62,222 nt of DNA from Paenibacillus tyrphae (lineage in GTDB: Bacteria > Bacillota > Bacilli > Paenibacillales > NBRC-103111): assembly GCF_024158745.1 (NCBI RefSeq), contig NZ_JAMZAW010000038.1, forward strand, positions 1 through 62,222, in the 5' to 3' direction. The notes beneath the pieces are model-generated. The model saw only the letters and a program-made list of their open reading frames with translations. It was not told the origin of the DNA and made no database searches. This document shows, piece after piece, positions 1-8,464 of the stretch. The first letter of the stretch is position 1, and each line of letters begins with the position of its first letter. A program made the translations under genes and the position numbers.

Positions 1-54
1 AACAAGCTTTCCGAATAATCTTTGGGAAGCGACTAAGGTTTGATTACCAGTTAA

Positions 55-111
55 GATATATCTTTTAGGAGCGACTTTTGACGAAGTCAACGGAGCGAGA
101 AAAGATATATC
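55..111. repeat. Nested inverted repeat in rRNA-operon trailer
   Basis: A perfect 12-base inverted repeat (arms 55-66 and 100-111) encloses a second small hairpin (73-77 with 84-88). The surrounding 150 bases have no open reading frame and resemble the linker sequences found next to rRNA operons in Paenibacillaceae. The link to an upstream rRNA operon is inferred from resemblance and from B. subtilis gene order, because no rRNA sequence itself is in the window. Confidence 0.5.
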
Positions 112-152
112 GGAAACGCTTTGTTTCGATCCAGTTTTCAGGGAATAATTAG

Positions 153-190
153 ACCCTTGCGATCCAACTTTGGAGATGCAAGGGTTTTTC
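153..190 (+). terminator. Rho-independent terminator, probably of an upstream rRNA operon
   Basis: An 8-base GC-containing stem (153-160 with 178-185) is followed by a T run. It lies before the first gene of the window and on the strand an upstream rRNA operon would use. Confidence 0.7.
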
Positions 191-209
191 GGTATTTATA
201 CGATTATCT

Positions 210-245
210 AAAAAAACTCGCCCTACTGTGCATAGCAAGACGAGT
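210..245 (-). terminator. Possible terminator of the minus-strand membrane protein gene
   Basis: Read on the minus strand, a short 5-base stem is followed by seven T residues just after the stop codon of the membrane protein gene. The stem is weak, so this is tentative. Confidence 0.35.
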
Positions 246-771
246 CGTTCTCATTTAATTTTAAATAGCCGGATGAACTGTGCTTACGAAGAAGGAAAAT
301 GATGACTAGGCGCGGAAGCAAAAGCCAGAGATGAACGAATACCAGGAAGCCGAGGAGCGATGGCGAGAGCCACGGGTAGAGGCATCCCAGCAAGACCAAG
401 ACGATCCACAGCACATGGAAATGGAGTCGGCGTACTTTGGTCATAGCGATATACGTGTCCGTGCCCGGAGCATAACCGAACCAGGGCAGCCGATAGGACC
501 AGCTCCAGGTTTGAGGAGCATGCTTGACTTTCGTTCGGAGCAGGAGGCGAATCAGAAGCGTTTGGACGAGCGGTATACCGATCACTCCGATCGGGACACC
601 AATCAACCCTGCAGGTAATGATGCAAAAGAGATCGCAATAGTGGCCCCGATAAAAGCGCAAGCGGTTAAAATCCAATATACCTGAAAGAAGATCGGCTTG
701 TAATGTACCCGTTTGAGCAGCCGGTAAGTATAGATGGTCGATTCTTTGGACAACGTTCGGTCTCTTGGCAT
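223..771 (-). CDS. Small integral membrane protein of unknown function
   Basis: About 182 residues. I do not recognise the family. The protein has a basic N-terminus, two adjacent hydrophobic segments (roughly residues 28-75, with a repeated GVPIG/GVIGIP pattern), a polar Trp/Tyr-rich loop, and two more hydrophobic segments (about 118-165), so three or four membrane spans are likely. The ATG at 771 has a GGGG six bases upstream; a TTG at 783 is in frame but its purine tract is too close. It is transcribed against the flow of the neighbouring genes and sits where B. subtilis carries no such gene. Reading frames on the other strand here are shadows. Confidence 0.65.
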   Translation of the reverse strand: MPRDRTLSKESTIYTYRLLKRVHYKPIFFQVYWILTACAFIGATIAISFASLPAGLIGVPIGVIGIPLVQTLLIRLLLRTKVKHAPQTWSWSYRLPWFGYAPGTDTYIAMTKVRRLHFHVLWIVLVLLGCLYPWLSPSLLGFLVFVHLWLLLPRLVIIFLLRKHSSSGYLKLNENDSSCYAQ

Positions 772-894
772 AATAAGCCCCAATCCTCACTTGAAGAACA
801 AAATGAAAATTTACTACATATATCGGTAGGGTACAGGAAAATGTTGAGTTTGTCACGGGCTAACATGGATTTTCAACAAAAATATCGCGGAAAG

Positions 895-924
895 GTTTGA
901 GTTTTAAGAGAATTGGGCATACTG
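895..924 (+). promoter_or_regulatory. Candidate sigma-F promoter of gin
   Basis: The bases at 915-924 fit the sigma-F -10 pattern GGNNANANTR. Fourteen bases upstream is GTTTGA (895-900), a weak -35. The B. subtilis orthologue csfB is expressed from sigma-F in the forespore, which makes the reading plausible. Confidence 0.4.
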
Positions 925-954
925 CTAGAAAAGAAGAGTAGAGGTGAATCGAAC

Positions 955-1152
955 ATGAGCGAAGAGCTGCAGCACGATTTCACGCCATCCTGCATCATTT
1001 GCGGGCAAACCAAAGAAAACGGCATCCTAATCATATCCGAATTCATATGCGAGGATTGCGAGAATGAAATGGTCCATACGGAAGTCAACGATGCCAAGTA
1101 CCCTTTTTTCATACACCAGATGAAGCAAATTTTATATAAAAAGAATGCTTGA
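955..1152 (+). CDS. csfB: Anti-sigma-G factor Gin (CsfB family)
   Basis: A 65-residue protein with two Cys-x-x-Cys pairs (CIIC near residue 13 and CEDC near residue 33) forming a zinc-binding knuckle, followed by a short amphipathic tail, as in Gin/CsfB. In B. subtilis Gin binds and inhibits sigma-G, and also sigma-E, so that late forespore genes are not switched on too early. The ATG at 955 follows a GAGGTG ribosome binding site; a longer reading from 913 has none. The gene sits first after the presumed rRNA operon, as csfB does in B. subtilis, although the usual partners xpaC and yaaN are missing between it and the decarboxylase gene. Confidence 0.85.
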   Translation: MSEELQHDFTPSCIICGQTKENGILIISEFICEDCENEMVHTEVNDAKYPFFIHQMKQILYKKNA

Positions 1153-1260
1153 ACGGCAAGCGAAAGGAAGCAAGCTCCGTTTTATCTCGGACAGGGATGG
1201 AAGCGGGCTTTTTTGTTTGGTACAATACTGCTAAAATTGTTTTTGAAATGAGGAAACAAG

Positions 1261-2748
1261 GTGTCACAGCATAGAGCGCCGCTGTACGAAGCATTGGCGG
1301 CCCATCGGGAATCGGGTGCGCTCAGCTTCCATGTGCCCGGTCATAAGTCGGAAGCGCAAGGGTATGCCGAAGCGGAGTCAGACTTCCGGCAAATCTTATT
1401 ACTCGATAGGACGGAGATCGCCGGGCTGGACGATCTTCACCATCCGGAAGAAGCGATTAAAGAAGCCCAGTCCTTGGCTGCGGCGTGCTTTGGGGCGGAT
1501 GAAACTTTTTTTCTGGTGAACGGGAGTACGGCGGGAAATTTGGCGATGATCTTGGCAGCCTGCCGCCGCGGCGATTTGCTGCTGGTGCAGAGGGATGCAC
1601 ATAAATCAGTCATTCACGGATTGATGCTTGCGGGTGCGCAGGCAGTCTTTATTTCCCCGCTGTGGGACCCGGAGAGCGGATTGAGCATGGGAGTGGCTGC
1701 AGAGGATGTCGAGCAGGCGCTAAATCGCTATCCTGAGGCCAAGGGGCTGCTTGTAACCAATCCGAGCTATTACGGCATTACAAGCGATTTGAAGGCATTA
1801 TCCGGCCTTCTACATGACCGGGGGAAGGTGCTGCTGGTGGATGAGGCGCACGGGGCTCATTTTGGCTTTCATCCCGATGTGCCTGCCTCGGCCTTAAGCT
1901 GTGGGGCGGATGCGGTCGTGCAGTCCACTCACAAAATGTTGACGGCCATGACGATGGGCGCGATGCTGCACGTGCAGGGCCCGCGTATTCACCGCAGTGC
2001 TGTCCGAAAGGCGCTTGCTATGGTGCAAAGCTCGAGTCCTTCTTATCCGATTATGGCCAGCCTGGACCTCAGCCGGCGGATGCTGCAGAAAGACGGCGGG
2101 GAGTGGATCGAACGAGGCCTATCGGCTGCTCGGAGAGTGACAGCCTATCTAAACGGACATAGCCGGTGGCATGCAAGAGAACTGACGGAACGCATGCTTC
2201 AGATCGGTTGTCTTCAGGACCCTTTTAAGGTGGCGCTGTACGACGTGTCAGGCCGTCTCGACGGCTTTGCGTTAAAAGAGCGTCTGGAGCAGCAGGGCTG
2301 CTTCCCGGAGCTGGCAGACCCGACGAATGTTCTGCTTGCGTTCAGTTTGGCGAGCACCGAAGAAGCAGCGCAGCAGCTTATTGAAGCGCTGGAGCGGATA
2401 GACGAAGAAACACGGGACGAAGGAAACGAGACGAAGTCGGGATTATGGGAGACCGAAGACGCGGCGCAGCGGATATCCGAGCCGGTTACGTTCGATTGGG
2501 AAGCCATCCACGAGGGGACGGAGACGAAGGTAACGGTCCCCGTAGCCGAATGCGCAGGCCGCATCGCTGCCGAGATGATCGTGCCATACCCTCCGGGCAT
2601 TCCGGTCCTTTATCCGGGAGAGCGGATTACCGAACGGACGGCAGCGCATTTAACGCGGCTGGCCGCCTTAGGGTCGCGTTTTCACGGACATGATGTGAGC
2701 GCCGGCGGCACCGTCCCGGTGCTGGAAACGCGGCAGGTAATTCCTTAG
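1261..2748 (+). CDS. PLP-dependent Orn/Lys/Arg decarboxylase family protein (YaaO-like)
   Basis: 495 residues of the fold-type I group III decarboxylase family. The N-terminus carries the family opening (APLYEAL, FHVPGHK), the active-site aspartate lies in VDEAHGAHFG near residue 198, and the Schiff-base lysine is in STHKMLTAM near residue 227. The C-terminal domain ends with the typical YPPGIPVLYPGE segment. Family members decarboxylate arginine, lysine or ornithine to polyamine precursors; which substrate is used here cannot be read. The GTG start has GAGG seven bases upstream. It stands directly before tmk, as yaaO does in B. subtilis. Confidence 0.88.
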   Translation: MSQHRAPLYEALAAHRESGALSFHVPGHKSEAQGYAEAESDFRQILLLDRTEIAGLDDLHHPEEAIKEAQSLAAACFGADETFFLVNGSTAGNLAMILAACRRGDLLLVQRDAHKSVIHGLMLAGAQAVFISPLWDPESGLSMGVAAEDVEQALNRYPEAKGLLVTNPSYYGITSDLKALSGLLHDRGKVLLVDEAHGAHFGFHPDVPASALSCGADAVVQSTHKMLTAMTMGAMLHVQGPRIHRSAVRKALAMVQSSSPSYPIMASLDLSRRMLQKDGGEWIERGLSAARRVTAYLNGHSRWHARELTERMLQIGCLQDPFKVALYDVSGRLDGFALKERLEQQGCFPELADPTNVLLAFSLASTEEAAQQLIEALERIDEETRDEGNETKSGLWETEDAAQRISEPVTFDWEAIHEGTETKVTVPVAECAGRIAAEMIVPYPPGIPVLYPGERITERTAAHLTRLAALGSRFHGHDVSAGGTVPVLETRQVIP

Positions 2749-2884
2749 CGGCACAGACGCATACACGAATAGTTTTGAATAGGCGGAGGTTTGTTCGCAC
2801 GGCATCAAGAGAAGAAGCTCGCTATAGAGCGGAGAAACGGATTGCAACCGCTATCCGAGTCACTACAGGACAGGAGACATGCAT

Positions 2885-3523
2885 GTGAAACGTGGCTTTT
2901 TTATTACGGTAGAGGGCGGAGAGGGCGCAGGCAAAACGTCTGCGATCGATGCCATCCTAGAGCAAGTCAAGACGCGGGGGTACGACGTGTTATCCACGCG
3001 GGAGCCCGGGGGCATTCCGATTGCCGAGCAGATTCGCTCGGTCGTTCTCGACCGGAACAATACGGTGATGGACCCGCGTACGGAAGCGTTATTGTATGCG
3101 GCCGCGAGACGGCAGCATTTGGCGGAGAAAGTCATTCCTGCGCTGGAAGCCGGCAAGGTCGTCGTATGCGATCGTTTTATCGACAGCAGCTTGGCGTACC
3201 AAGGGTATGCGCGCGAGCTTGGCATGGACGAGGTGTTTGCCATTAACCGGTTTGCGATCGGCGATTGGATGCCGGATTTGACGGTGTTCATGGACATTCG
3301 TCCGGAGATCGGGCTGGCCCGGATTCGCGCCGATCAGGGACGGGAAGTGAACCGCCTGGATCTGGAGTCGATGACGTTTCACAACAAAGTGCGAGAAGGT
3401 TACTTGCAAGTACTCCGCCGATTTCCGGAACGTGTCGTACGGGTGGATGCGGAGCAGGAGCTGGACAAGGTGCTCGAGGATATTGGGCAAATGCTGAACC
3501 AAAAGCTCCCCAAGCGAGTATGA
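2885..3523 (+). CDS. tmk: Thymidylate kinase
   Basis: About 212 residues. It phosphorylates dTMP to dTDP, an essential step of dTTP supply. The P-loop GGEGAGKTS is at the N-terminus, the DRF motif (VVCDRFIDSSLAYQG) binds dTMP, and an arginine-bearing lid follows (ARIRADQGRE). The GTG at 2885 lies eight bases after AGGAG; an ATG at 2879 in frame is only two bases from it, so the GTG is preferred. Downstream come darA, yaaR and holB, the conserved B. subtilis order. Confidence 0.93.
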   Translation: MKRGFFITVEGGEGAGKTSAIDAILEQVKTRGYDVLSTREPGGIPIAEQIRSVVLDRNNTVMDPRTEALLYAAARRQHLAEKVIPALEAGKVVVCDRFIDSSLAYQGYARELGMDEVFAINRFAIGDWMPDLTVFMDIRPEIGLARIRADQGREVNRLDLESMTFHNKVREGYLQVLRRFPERVVRVDAEQELDKVLEDIGQMLNQKLPKRV

Positions 3524-3644
3524 TATAATAGATATATTCCTTCTACAGATGTTTATATATAAATGAAGGAATTTTTCAAACGCTTGTCTAATTATTTAAG
3601 GTAGGAAGACGGATAACATTCCTTTGGCAAAGGAGGCTGGATGC

Positions 3645-3974
3645 ATGAAGTTGGTTATCGCCGTTGTGCAGGATAAGGACAGCAACCGTTTGTCGAACGC
3701 ACTGATCAAAGAGGGCTTTCGCGCAACCAAGCTGGCGAGCACGGGAGGATTCCTACGCGCCGGAAACACGACATTTATGATCGGTACGGAAGATGAGCGT
3801 GTCAATGAAGCGCTGCAAGTCATTAAAGCGAACTGCAAAATCAGAGAGCAAATGGTCACCCCGGTATCCCCGATGGGGGGAACGACAGATTCGTATATTC
3901 CTTTCCCTGTCGAAGTTCAGGTTGGCGGGGCGGCGGTATTCGTGCTTCCGGTCGAGCGGTTCGAACATTTCTAG
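3645..3974 (+). CDS. darA: Cyclic di-AMP receptor protein DarA (PII-like, YaaQ)
   Basis: 109 residues, the same length as B. subtilis DarA. It opens with MKLVIAVVQDKD, and has the PII-like ferredoxin fold pattern with LASTGGFLRAGNTT and a C-terminal FVLPVERFEHF. Family members bind c-di-AMP as trimers in the cytoplasm; the downstream partner is not settled. The ATG at 3645 follows a perfect AAAGGAGG with an eight-base gap; a TTG further upstream overlaps that site and is unlikely. A c-di-AMP riboswitch lies at about 12.1 kb in this window. Confidence 0.92.
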   Translation: MKLVIAVVQDKDSNRLSNALIKEGFRATKLASTGGFLRAGNTTFMIGTEDERVNEALQVIKANCKIREQMVTPVSPMGGTTDSYIPFPVEVQVGGAAVFVLPVERFEHF

Positions 3975-3991
3975 AAACGAGGTCGAGCCGA

Positions 3992-4438
3992 GTGAAAATC
4001 AACCCGGGTTGGCGCCCTTTCGGCAATGAAGTCGTCCGCAGCGAGAATACGTCATCCCAGCAGCTTCAAAAAATGTCGTTCTCCGATACGATGCAGCAGC
4101 ATGAAGAAAGAGCAACCCGGGAGCAGCTTCAGCGCATCCTTCAGCAAATTGACCTGCAAGGTCAACGGCTAGCCAAGTCGATGACGGTACGCGAGCTCCG
4201 GCAGTATAAGCTGCTTGTGAAGCAGTTTCTGGAGGAGACGGCACGGCGGGGAGTTCAGCTTCGCGATACGCGGGGCTGGGATCGCAGGGGTCGGACGAAG
4301 CGGTACAAGCTGCTGGAGGAAATCGATGCCGAGCTGCTCGGCCTGGCGGACGAGCTGGTGGAAAGCGAACAGGGACGCATCGAGCTGCTGCAAAAAATCG
4401 GTGAAATTCGCGGAATGCTGATTAATTTATTTTTTTAG
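3992..4438 (+). CDS. yaaR: YaaR family protein (DUF327)
   Basis: 148 residues, soluble, mostly helical and charged. The middle part (about residues 35-110) has the DUF327 signature with QLQRILQQIDLQGQRLAKS and RELRQYKLLVKQFLEE. The biochemical function is unknown. It begins at a GTG nine bases after GAGG, 17 bases after darA, and ends 24 bases before holB, so the genes tmk-darA-yaaR-holB-ricT-yabA very likely share transcripts. Confidence 0.88.
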   Translation: MKINPGWRPFGNEVVRSENTSSQQLQKMSFSDTMQQHEERATREQLQRILQQIDLQGQRLAKSMTVRELRQYKLLVKQFLEETARRGVQLRDTRGWDRRGRTKRYKLLEEIDAELLGLADELVESEQGRIELLQKIGEIRGMLINLFF

Positions 4439-4462
4439 CGAAGCAGCCGATCTGGAAAGGAA

Positions 4463-5452
4463 ATGCAGACCGTCATGTCTTTTCAAGCGATTACAGGGCA
4501 GGAGCGAGTCAAACGAATGCTGCAAAACAGCCTTCGGACCGACAAAGTTTCGCACGCGTATATATTTACGGGGGCGCCCGGGACCGGGCGGAGAGCGATG
4601 GCCCGGGCGTTCGCCCAAGCTATCTATTGCAAGGTGCTGGCGGACGATGCCTGCGGGGAATGCCTGGATTGCCGCAAGGTAGAGCATGGAAACCATCCTG
4701 ATCTGCATTGGATCGTACCGGACGGCGCCTCCATCAAAATCGACCAGATTCGGGAGCTGCAAAAGCAGTTTGCTTATCGCGCCTCGGCCTCTAACATTAA
4801 AATGTATATACTGGAGGATGCGGATAAGCTGACCGTTCAAGCGGCGAACAGTCTGCTGAAATTTTTGGAGGAGCCGACCTCGCAGGTCGTGGCCGTTCTA
4901 ATTACGGATAACGGACAAGCCCTGCTGCCGACCATTCGGTCGCGCTCCCAGTGGATTCCTTTTTTGCCAATGGGGCGAAGCGGCATGAAGGAGCTCCTTC
5001 TGCAGGAGGGACATCCGCCCGTGCTCGTGCAAGCGGCGGTGAATTTGGCCGCAGGACCGGAGGCGGCGCGCGAGTTGATTCAAGGAAATGGGTTTGCAGA
5101 ACTCCGAAATTTGGTGATACAATTAGCTAGGGAGAGTTTGTCCCGTTTGCCATCTGCAATGCTGATCGCGCAGCAGAAGCTGGCAAAGGGCGAGTTTTCC
5201 GAACAATTGCCGCGCTTCATGGATATGCTGATTTTGTGGCTCAAAGATATGGTGCAGCTCAAGCTCGGCAGCCGCGAAGAATTGGTCTACACGGATCAAC
5301 TGGACTGGATGTCGCAGCAAGCGTTGTCTTATTCGATGGAGCACTGGATCGCCTGCCTCGAGCAGGCGGTGGAGACGCAGAAACGATTGCGGTCCCATGC
5401 CAATCCCCAGCTCGCGCTGGAACATATATTAATGCGGCTCAAGGGGGTGTAA
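4463..5452 (+). CDS. holB: DNA polymerase III delta-prime subunit
   Basis: 329 residues. A clamp-loader subunit that helps load the beta sliding clamp at primer ends. The AAA+ domain opens with SHAYIFTGAPGTGRRAMAR, in which the Walker A lysine is replaced (GTGRR), as expected for a delta-prime subunit that does not hydrolyse ATP. A four-cysteine zinc module follows (from CKVLADDACGEC). The sensor region LEEPTSQ is present. ATG at 4463 is only two bases from AAAGG; an in-frame ATG at 4475 is an alternative start 14 bases away. Confidence 0.9.
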   Translation: MQTVMSFQAITGQERVKRMLQNSLRTDKVSHAYIFTGAPGTGRRAMARAFAQAIYCKVLADDACGECLDCRKVEHGNHPDLHWIVPDGASIKIDQIRELQKQFAYRASASNIKMYILEDADKLTVQAANSLLKFLEEPTSQVVAVLITDNGQALLPTIRSRSQWIPFLPMGRSGMKELLLQEGHPPVLVQAAVNLAAGPEAARELIQGNGFAELRNLVIQLARESLSRLPSAMLIAQQKLAKGEFSEQLPRFMDMLILWLKDMVQLKLGSREELVYTDQLDWMSQQALSYSMEHWIACLEQAVETQKRLRSHANPQLALEHILMRLKGV

Positions 5453-5454
5453 GA

Positions 5455-6258
5455 TTGTTCTCTGTGGTAGGTGTCCGCTTCAAGAAGGCGGGCAAAGTGT
5501 ATTACTTCGATCCGAGCGATCTGCCGATTGATCAAGACAGTGCGGTCATTGTCGAAACGGCGCGCGGAGTCGAGTACGGCCGGGTAGTGATTGGCCGAAG
5601 GACGGTAGGCGAATCGGATGTTGTGCTTCCGCTGAAGAAGGTCATCCGCATTGCGGACCAGCAGGATGCACAGCTTGTTGAGGATAACAAGCAAGCGGCC
5701 AAAAATGCGTTTGCTATTTGTCAGGATAAGATTAAGGATCACCAGCTGCGCATGAAGCTGGTCGACGTTGAGTATACATTTGACCGGAACAAAATCATCT
5801 TTTACTTTACGGCCGAAGGCCGGGTCGATTTCCGGGAATTGGTCAAGGATCTGGCCAGCATTTTCCGGACGCGGATCGAGCTTCGCCAAATCGGCGTACG
5901 GGACGAAGCCAAGATGCTTGGGGGCATCGGGCCTTGTGGGCGCATCCTGTGCTGCTCTTCCTTTCTGGGGGATTTCGAGCCGGTTTCGATCAAGATGGCG
6001 AAGGACCAGAATCTGTCGCTCAATCCGACGAAAATTTCCGGATTGTGCGGACGATTAATGTGCTGCCTCAAATATGAGCATGATAATTACGAAAGCGCCA
6101 AGGACGATCTTCCCCGCGTAGGCAGCGAGGTCATTACGTCGTTCGGCAACGGACGCGTGGTGTCGCTGAATGTCGGGGAGCGTACGGCGAAAGTGCAAAT
6201 TTTCGATTTGAAAAAAGTGATGGATCTTCCTTTGGATGATGTAGTGGAGCAGCATTAA
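5455..6258 (+). CDS. ricT: RicT (YaaT, PSP1 domain), subunit of the RicAFT complex
   Basis: 267 residues, very close in pattern to B. subtilis YaaT. It contains the cysteine clusters GPCGRILCC and GLCGRLMCC (about residues 160-207), which in the B. subtilis complex help hold iron-sulfur clusters, and the conserved RVDFRELVKDLASIFRTRIE. RicA, RicF and RicT promote Spo0A activation, competence, biofilm formation and RNase Y-dependent RNA maturation. The start is TTG at 5455, five bases after AGGGGGTG and immediately after the holB stop; a longer frame reaches into holB and is not used. Confidence 0.9.
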   Translation: MFSVVGVRFKKAGKVYYFDPSDLPIDQDSAVIVETARGVEYGRVVIGRRTVGESDVVLPLKKVIRIADQQDAQLVEDNKQAAKNAFAICQDKIKDHQLRMKLVDVEYTFDRNKIIFYFTAEGRVDFRELVKDLASIFRTRIELRQIGVRDEAKMLGGIGPCGRILCCSSFLGDFEPVSIKMAKDQNLSLNPTKISGLCGRLMCCLKYEHDNYESAKDDLPRVGSEVITSFGNGRVVSLNVGERTAKVQIFDLKKVMDLPLDDVVEQH

Positions 6259-6299
6259 AAGCCAGTCGCTGCTTCTGCAGCTTGAGGTGAGAGAAAAGC

Positions 6300-6656
6300 G
6301 TGGATAAAAGGGATATATTCGTACAAATCGATCAAATGGAAGAACAGATGGGCACGCTGTATGCCGAGCTAGGTGACATCAAGCGGCAGATTATCGAGCT
6401 GCTGGAGGAGAACAAGCGGCTGGGTATCGAGAATCAGCAGCTGCGCAAGCTGCTGAAGAAAGATGCCGAACCGATGCTGCCTGTGCTTCAAGCAGCCGGC
6501 GCGAGCGTCCCTGTTTCGATGAAGGAAACGACCGGTGAAGGCTACGACAATTTGGCACGCATCTATCACGAAGGCTTTCACATTTGCAATGTCTATTATG
6601 GACATTTGCGTACGGAAGGCGACTGCTTGTTCTGCATGTCATTTTTGAATAAATAA
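6300..6656 (+). CDS. yabA: Replication initiation control protein YabA
   Basis: 118 residues. An N-terminal coiled coil (about 1-60, many Glu/Gln/Leu heptads) is joined by a linker to a C-terminal zinc domain with His-Cys and CLFC ligands (FHICNVYYG, EGDCLFCM). In B. subtilis YabA binds DnaA and the DnaN clamp and restrains re-initiation. The GTG start has GAGGTGAG upstream. It ends the tmk-to-yabA group; a terminator follows at once. Confidence 0.92.
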   Translation: MDKRDIFVQIDQMEEQMGTLYAELGDIKRQIIELLEENKRLGIENQQLRKLLKKDAEPMLPVLQAAGASVPVSMKETTGEGYDNLARIYHEGFHICNVYYGHLRTEGDCLFCMSFLNK

Positions 6657-6663
6657 CGATGCG

Positions 6664-6698
6664 CCGTAGAGGAGAATGACTCTTCTACGGTTTTTTTT
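6664..6698 (+). terminator. Terminator after yabA
   Basis: An 11-base stem with one G-T pair (6664-6674 with 6680-6690) is followed by eight T residues. It closes the tmk-to-yabA transcription unit. Confidence 0.85.
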
Positions 6699-6746
6699 GA
6701 AGAGTTTAGATATGGTACATAATAATCGGCAGAAAGAGGAATACGC

Positions 6747-7523
6747 TTGGAACGAGTCCCGATCTATGAGCGGGAGCGAATCGACGATTTGCTTACGCAC
6801 GATTTAAAAATTATTCAGAGCGACGAAGTATTCAGCTTTTCGATGGATGCGGTGCTGATTGCGCGCTTTTGTTCGGTGCCGCCGAAAGGGCGTATCGTCG
6901 ATCTGTGCTCCGGCAACGGCGTCATTCCGCTGCTGCTGACCACCCGGACGAAAGCGCACATTACGGGCGTAGAAATTCAAGCCAGATTGGCGGATATGGC
7001 TCAACGAAATGTGCAGCTGAACGGGCTGGAGGAACGAATCGCCATCCAGCACGGCGATTTGCGTCAATCTCCTGCAGAGCTGGGGAACGGTGCCTTCGAT
7101 TTGGTGACGGTCAATCCTCCGTATTTGCCTGTCCCGAATGGGGATCAGAATGTGAATGAGCACGTAGCTGCCGCCCGGCACGAGCTGTTCTGCACGTTGG
7201 ACGATGTAGTCCGGGTGAGCAGTAGGTTGGTGCGCAGTGGCGGCAAAGTTGCCATGGTGCATCGGCCGAGCCGCTTGGTCGATATTTGCTGCACGATGCG
7301 GCAGTACCGGCTGGAGCCGAAACGGATCCGGTTCGTTCATCCCCGGGCCGATGCCGAAGCGAATATGGTGCTCATCGAAGCGCTTCGCGACGGAAAACCG
7401 GAGGTTCGCATGCTTCCGCCGCTGATTGTTTATAAGAATGAGACGGAATATACGGATGAGCTGATGGAGGTCTATTACGGCCGCCGCGCTGCGCTTGCCG
7501 ATCCGTCCAATACTTCATTATAG
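6747..7523 (+). CDS. trmN6: tRNA1(Val) (adenine-N6)-methyltransferase-like protein (YabB)
   Basis: 258 residues with a Rossmann SAM-binding core: motif I VDLCSGNGVIPLLL near residue 50 and the catalytic NPPY (VTVNPPYLP) near residue 125, typical of N6-adenine methyltransferases. Members of the TrmN6/YfiC group methylate A37 of tRNA-Val. The start is TTG at 6747, seven bases after AGAGG. Unlike B. subtilis, no GIY-YIG gene (yazA) lies between this gene and rsmI; only nine bases separate them. Confidence 0.87.
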   Translation: MERVPIYERERIDDLLTHDLKIIQSDEVFSFSMDAVLIARFCSVPPKGRIVDLCSGNGVIPLLLTTRTKAHITGVEIQARLADMAQRNVQLNGLEERIAIQHGDLRQSPAELGNGAFDLVTVNPPYLPVPNGDQNVNEHVAAARHELFCTLDDVVRVSSRLVRSGGKVAMVHRPSRLVDICCTMRQYRLEPKRIRFVHPRADAEANMVLIEALRDGKPEVRMLPPLIVYKNETEYTDELMEVYYGRRAALADPSNTSL

Positions 7524-7532
7524 AAGGAATCG

Positions 7533-8426
7533 ATGTCCGTGAACGTTCAAAAAAGCTATGCCAACGACAGCCGCCGTCAAGGCAGCCTTTATCTGGTAGG
7601 CACTCCGATCGGCAATCTGGAGGACATGACCTACCGTGCCGTTCGGGTGCTTGGCGAAGTGCAGTGGATTGCGGCCGAGGATACCCGGCAAACGCGCAAG
7701 CTGCTCACGCATTTCGACATTTCGACCCGGCTCGTCAGCTACCACGAGCACAACAAGCAAGCCAGCGGCCCCGAGCTGATTCGGCTCATGCAGGAAGGCG
7801 ATTCCATCGCGCTTGTCAGCGACGCCGGGCTGCCTGCGATCTGCGATCCAGGCGCGGATCTGGTCCGCCTCGCCATCGAAGCGGATATCCCCGTTATCCC
7901 TATTCCCGGGGCTAACGCCGCACTTTCTGGGCTGATCATGTCCGGGTTGCCGACCGAGCGGTTCACCTTCGTCGGCTTCCTGCCGCGCGACAAAAAGCCC
8001 CTCGAAAGGGAGCTTGCTGCCTTGAAGCGCGAGCCCGGCACGGTAATCTGCTACGAATCCCCGCACCGCTTGGTTAAGACGCTAACGGTTATGACCGAAA
8101 CGATCGGCGAGACCCGAGAAATCTGCCTGGTTCGCGAGCTGACCAAGAAATACGAGGAAGCCGTCCGCGGCACGATCCGCGAATGCTTGGACCATCTGAA
8201 CGAGCACCCGCCTCAAGGCGAGTATGTACTCATCCTTCACGGCGCCAGCCCGGAAGAAGCCGAGGCATCTGGCGAAGCCCTGTGGTGGGCCGCTTTAACC
8301 CCTGCGGAGCATGTCGCCCGCTACGAGGCCGACGGCCTCGACCACAAAGAGGCTTTGCGGCGCGCCGCCCAAGACCGCGGCGTCCCGAAGCGGGAGCTGT
8401 ATAACCTGCTTCACCAGGGAAGCTAA
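7533..8426 (+). CDS. rsmI: 16S rRNA (cytidine(1402)-2'-O)-methyltransferase
   Basis: 297 residues of the tetrapyrrole-methylase fold. GTPIGNLEDMTYRA, AAEDTRQTRKLL and SDAGLPAICDPG are family signatures. It methylates C1402 of 16S rRNA in the decoding centre, working with RsmH. The ATG follows AAGGA by four bases. The gene probably shares a transcript with trmN6. Confidence 0.92.
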   Translation: MSVNVQKSYANDSRRQGSLYLVGTPIGNLEDMTYRAVRVLGEVQWIAAEDTRQTRKLLTHFDISTRLVSYHEHNKQASGPELIRLMQEGDSIALVSDAGLPAICDPGADLVRLAIEADIPVIPIPGANAALSGLIMSGLPTERFTFVGFLPRDKKPLERELAALKREPGTVICYESPHRLVKTLTVMTETIGETREICLVRELTKKYEEAVRGTIRECLDHLNEHPPQGEYVLILHGASPEEAEASGEALWWAALTPAEHVARYEADGLDHKEALRRAAQDRGVPKRELYNLLHQGS

Positions 8427-8436
8427 CAGGAAATAG

Positions 8437-8464
8437 TTTACAACGGCCGCGCCTCCTATATAAT
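8437..8464 (+). promoter_or_regulatory. Sigma-A-like promoter with no clear gene
   Basis: TTTACA (8437-8442) and TATAAT (8459-8464) are 16 bases apart, just after the rsmI stop. A 23-codon open frame (8476-8547) starts ATG 12 bases downstream, but its ribosome binding site is poor. The site may drive a small RNA. Confidence 0.45.

Noticed and set aside
2791..3246. 151-codon frame starting with a GGAGG site before tmk
   Set aside because: It overlaps tmk out of frame and has no recognisable features; tmk has its own site nearer the start.
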